Source: Marinobacterium zhoushanense (GTDB lineage: Bacteria > Pseudomonadota > Gammaproteobacteria > Pseudomonadales > Balneatricaceae). From it: a stretch of 64,000 bases of DNA. Numbering within the stretch: position 1 is the stretch's first letter; every line of letters starts with the position of its first letter. The notes beneath the pieces were generated by a model. The model was not told the origin of the DNA and did not search any database. It worked only from the letters and a program-made list of their open reading frames with translations. The stretch lies in the NCBI RefSeq assembly GCF_014641945.1, contig NZ_BMIJ01000010.1:62001-126000 (forward strand), read 5' to 3'. The translations under genes and the position numbers were made by a program. Shown one piece after another: positions 62,173 to 64,000 of the stretch.

Positions 62173-63663
62173 ATGCACGAGACTATTGCGCTCCTGGCGA
62201 TCGACTTCATCGCGATCATCGGGTTGCTGCTGCTGTTGCTGATTATCGGTGGCGTGATTACCGCCGTTGTCATGTATCAGGTCGACAAGCGGCAGACTGC
62301 CCATACCATCCGTCGCAACTACCCGCTGTTGGGGCGGTTTCGGTACCTTTTTGAAAGCCTGGGTGAGTTTTTCCGCCAGTACTTCTTTGCCATGGACCGG
62401 GAGGAGATGCCGTTCAACCGTGCTCAGCGCTCCTGGGTCTACCGTGCCGCCAAGGATATCGACAACACCGTCGCCTTCGGATCGACGCGGGATTTGAAGA
62501 GACCCGGCACCTACTACTTCCTCAACTGCCCCTTTCCGACCATGAGCGAGGATGCGGCGAAAACCCAGTCGATGCGCATAGGTCCCTATTGCCGGGAGCC
62601 CTACGATGCGCCCTCCTTTCTCAATATCTCCGGTATGAGTTATGGCGCGCTCTCTAGACCTGCGGTAAAAGCCCTGTCGCGGGGGGCGAAAAAAGCCGGC
62701 TGCTGGATGAATACCGGTGAGGGCGGGCTGTCGCCCTACCATCTTGAGGGTGGCTGCGACATCGTTTACCAGATCGGCACCGCCAAGTACGGGCTGCGCG
62801 ATGAGCAGGGTAAGCTCAGTGACGAGAAACTGGTGCAGGCGTCGGCGTTGCCGCAGGTCAGGATGTTCGAGGTAAAACTGAGCCAGGGCGCCAAGCCGGG
62901 CAAGGGCGGGATCCTGCCCGGCGATAAGGTGACGCCGGAGATTGCCGAGATCCGTGGAATTGCCGTCGGCCAGCCTTCGATCAGCCCCAATCGCCATCCG
63001 GAGATAGGTTCAATCGACGGTCTGCTGGATTTTATCGACCATATCCGCGAGGTCACCGGCAAGCCGGTGGGTTTCAAGATGGTACTGGGCACCACCGCCT
63101 GGCTAGACGCATTCTGTGAAGCGATCAACAAACGCGGCAGTGAATCGGCGCCTGACTTCATTACCCTGGACAGTGCCGATGGCGGCACCGGTGCGGCGCC
63201 CTTACCGCTGATCGACAGTGTCGGTCTGCCGTTACGAGAGAGCCTGCCGATTCTGGTCAACAAGCTGACTCAGCATGGTTTGCGTAACCGAATTCGCATT
63301 ATTGCGTCGGGCAAACTGATCAACCCCACCGATGTGGCAGCAGCAATCTGCATGGGCGCCGATTTCGTGGTGACGGCGCGCGGCTTCATGTTTGCACTGG
63401 GCTGTATTCAGGCGCTCCAGTGCAATAAAAACACCTGTCCGACCGGGGTTACCACCCATAATCCCCGTCTGCAGCAGGGGCTGGTACCGGAAGACAAGGC
63501 CGAACGGGTGGCGCATTTCCACCATAATCTGGTGCATGAGGTGGAGATGATCGCCCACTCCTGCGGAGTGTCTGAACCCCGTCAGCTGCGCCGGGAGCAC
63601 GCGGCTATCGTGGTTGATGGCGGCACATCGGTACCGCTGAATATTCTGTATCCCGAATCCTGA
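62173..63663 (+). CDS. Membrane-anchored FMN-binding glutamate synthase-like protein
   Basis: Protein of 496 residues with an N-terminal membrane helix (about 12-38). It has the FMN-binding synthase domain of GltB (segments SGMSYGALSRPAVKALS, NTGEGGLSPYHL, GGTGAAPLPLID). A cysteine cluster CIQALQCNKNTCPTGV resembles the iron-sulfur site of GltB. The glutaminase domain is missing, so ammonia or another donor may be used. Substrate is unknown; a stand-alone flavoprotein of this type is common in Proteobacteria. Confidence 0.87.
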   Translation: MHETIALLAIDFIAIIGLLLLLLIIGGVITAVVMYQVDKRQTAHTIRRNYPLLGRFRYLFESLGEFFRQYFFAMDREEMPFNRAQRSWVYRAAKDIDNTVAFGSTRDLKRPGTYYFLNCPFPTMSEDAAKTQSMRIGPYCREPYDAPSFLNISGMSYGALSRPAVKALSRGAKKAGCWMNTGEGGLSPYHLEGGCDIVYQIGTAKYGLRDEQGKLSDEKLVQASALPQVRMFEVKLSQGAKPGKGGILPGDKVTPEIAEIRGIAVGQPSISPNRHPEIGSIDGLLDFIDHIREVTGKPVGFKMVLGTTAWLDAFCEAINKRGSESAPDFITLDSADGGTGAAPLPLIDSVGLPLRESLPILVNKLTQHGLRNRIRIIASGKLINPTDVAAAICMGADFVVTARGFMFALGCIQALQCNKNTCPTGVTTHNPRLQQGLVPEDKAERVAHFHHNLVHEVEMIAHSCGVSEPRQLRREHAAIVVDGGTSVPLNILYPES

Positions 63664-63679
63664 ATCCGGAAACAGAACG

Positions 63680-63708
63680 CGAAAGGCCAGCACTCGGCTG
63701 GCCTTTCG
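63680..63708. terminator. Hairpin between the flavoprotein gene and the small minus-strand gene
   Basis: CGAAAGGCCAG and CTGGCCTTTCG form an 11-bp stem with a 7-nt loop between convergent stops. The T-run is short, so a bidirectional but imperfect terminator. Confidence 0.7.
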
Positions 63709-63714
63709 TTAGCT

Positions 63715-63921
63715 CTACTCTTCGTCGAACCAGGAGTCGCTGTCGATAAAGGGGGACAGCTCCTTCTCCTCCCGTCGGCGCTCTATGGCCCGGCGTGCTT
63801 CAAGTAGACGCTTGGAGGCGTGCTGTTTACGGCGGTTGTTCTCTTCGACGTCGTAACTGACGAGGATGTCGAACACTTCGGTCTGAATATCGCTCAGTTC
63901 CTGCTCTTTCCGTACCTGCAT
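63715..63921 (-). CDS. Small charged conserved hypothetical protein
   Basis: 68 residues from the ATG at 63921 (74 from 63939). The sequence is highly charged with a basic/acidic helix NNRRKQHASKRLLEARRAIERRREEKELSPF and an acidic tail DSDSWFDEE. It recalls the PA3496 family of putative envelope proteins but I cannot confirm this. No signal peptide or membrane helix. Codon periodicity and the hairpin at its end favour a real gene. Function unknown. Confidence 0.6.
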   Translation of the reverse strand: MQVRKEQELSDIQTEVFDILVSYDVEENNRRKQHASKRLLEARRAIERRREEKELSPFIDSDSWFDEE

Positions 63922-63970
63922 AATACCTGCTCCGATCAACCGATTTTTGCGGTGACCAACGGAGCGTTCA

Positions 63971-64000
63971 GTGGCCCGTCGGGAACCGCGAAAACGTCGC
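63971..64000 (+). CDS. Start of an unidentified gene, cut by the window end
   Basis: A GTG preceded by GGAG at 6 nt opens a frame reading MARREPRKRR to the window edge. Only ten codons are visible, so the product cannot be named. It would be divergent from the small charged protein gene. Confidence 0.4.
   Translation, partial: MARREPRKRR

Overview
The window is a GC-rich stretch of a gammaproteobacterial chromosome around the replication origin. It carries gyrB-recF-dnaN-dnaA, rpmH-rnpA-yidC-mnmE, mnmG-rsmG-parA-parB and the complete atpIBEFHAGDC operon, followed by glmU-glmS. The block glyS-glyQ / acyltransferase / trkH-trkA-rsmB-fmt-def / LysM-dprA-tsaC-hemF-aroE has the order known from Pseudomonas near its origin. 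The details differ from Pseudomonas (no yidD seen, a DnaA-box-rich region upstream of mnmG, a TrmB-like gene before glmU). A marine Oceanospirillales/Pseudomonadales-type organism is my best guess, from gene order only.

Layout. 0-4.6 kb: a zinc-uptake locus, znuA divergent from zur-znuC-znuB, with a Zur-type palindrome between them and a MATE exporter behind. 4.7-7.7 kb: a YheV-like zinc ribbon protein, oligopeptidase A and a gamma-carbonic anhydrase. 7.9-12.9 kb: an iron-type operon (imelysin, di-heme oxidoreductase, second imelysin, DUF1513) behind a Fur-box-like site. 13-15.3 kb: a Lon-family protease. 15.4-20 kb: aroE, hemF, tsaC, dprA and a LysM protein on the minus strand. 20.2-25.9 kb: def, fmt, rsmB, trkA, trkH. 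25.9-30.1 kb: a lipid A-type acyltransferase, glyQ and glyS. 30.1-32.3 kb: a small accessory island. 32.5-38.8 kb: gyrB, recF, dnaN and dnaA on the minus strand. 39.3-44.4 kb: rpmH, rnpA, yidC, mnmE, an SMR pump and a cation-diffusion facilitator. 45.1-45.9 kb: the probable oriC. 45.9-57.4 kb: mnmG, rsmG, parAB and the ATP synthase. 57.5-64 kb: a TrmB-type regulator, glmU, glmS, a TerB-like protein, a membrane-anchored glutamate-synthase-like flavoprotein, a small charged protein and the first codons of another gene.

The most unusual part is 30.1-31.3 kb. A near-consensus sigma-54 promoter precedes a bacteriohemerythrin gene with all its iron ligands. Behind that lies a broken gene that I recognise as cowN, the factor that protects nitrogenase from carbon monoxide; it is interrupted by an in-frame amber codon and a later frameshift. 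This looks like a relic of a nitrogen-fixation-linked unit in a housekeeping region. The same island and the neighbouring acyltransferase gene carry two perfect parS sites and one degenerate copy, about 17-22 kb from parAB.

No rRNA genes, CRISPR arrays or insertion sequences were found. No tRNA was noticed, but this was a reading by eye, not a covariance search.
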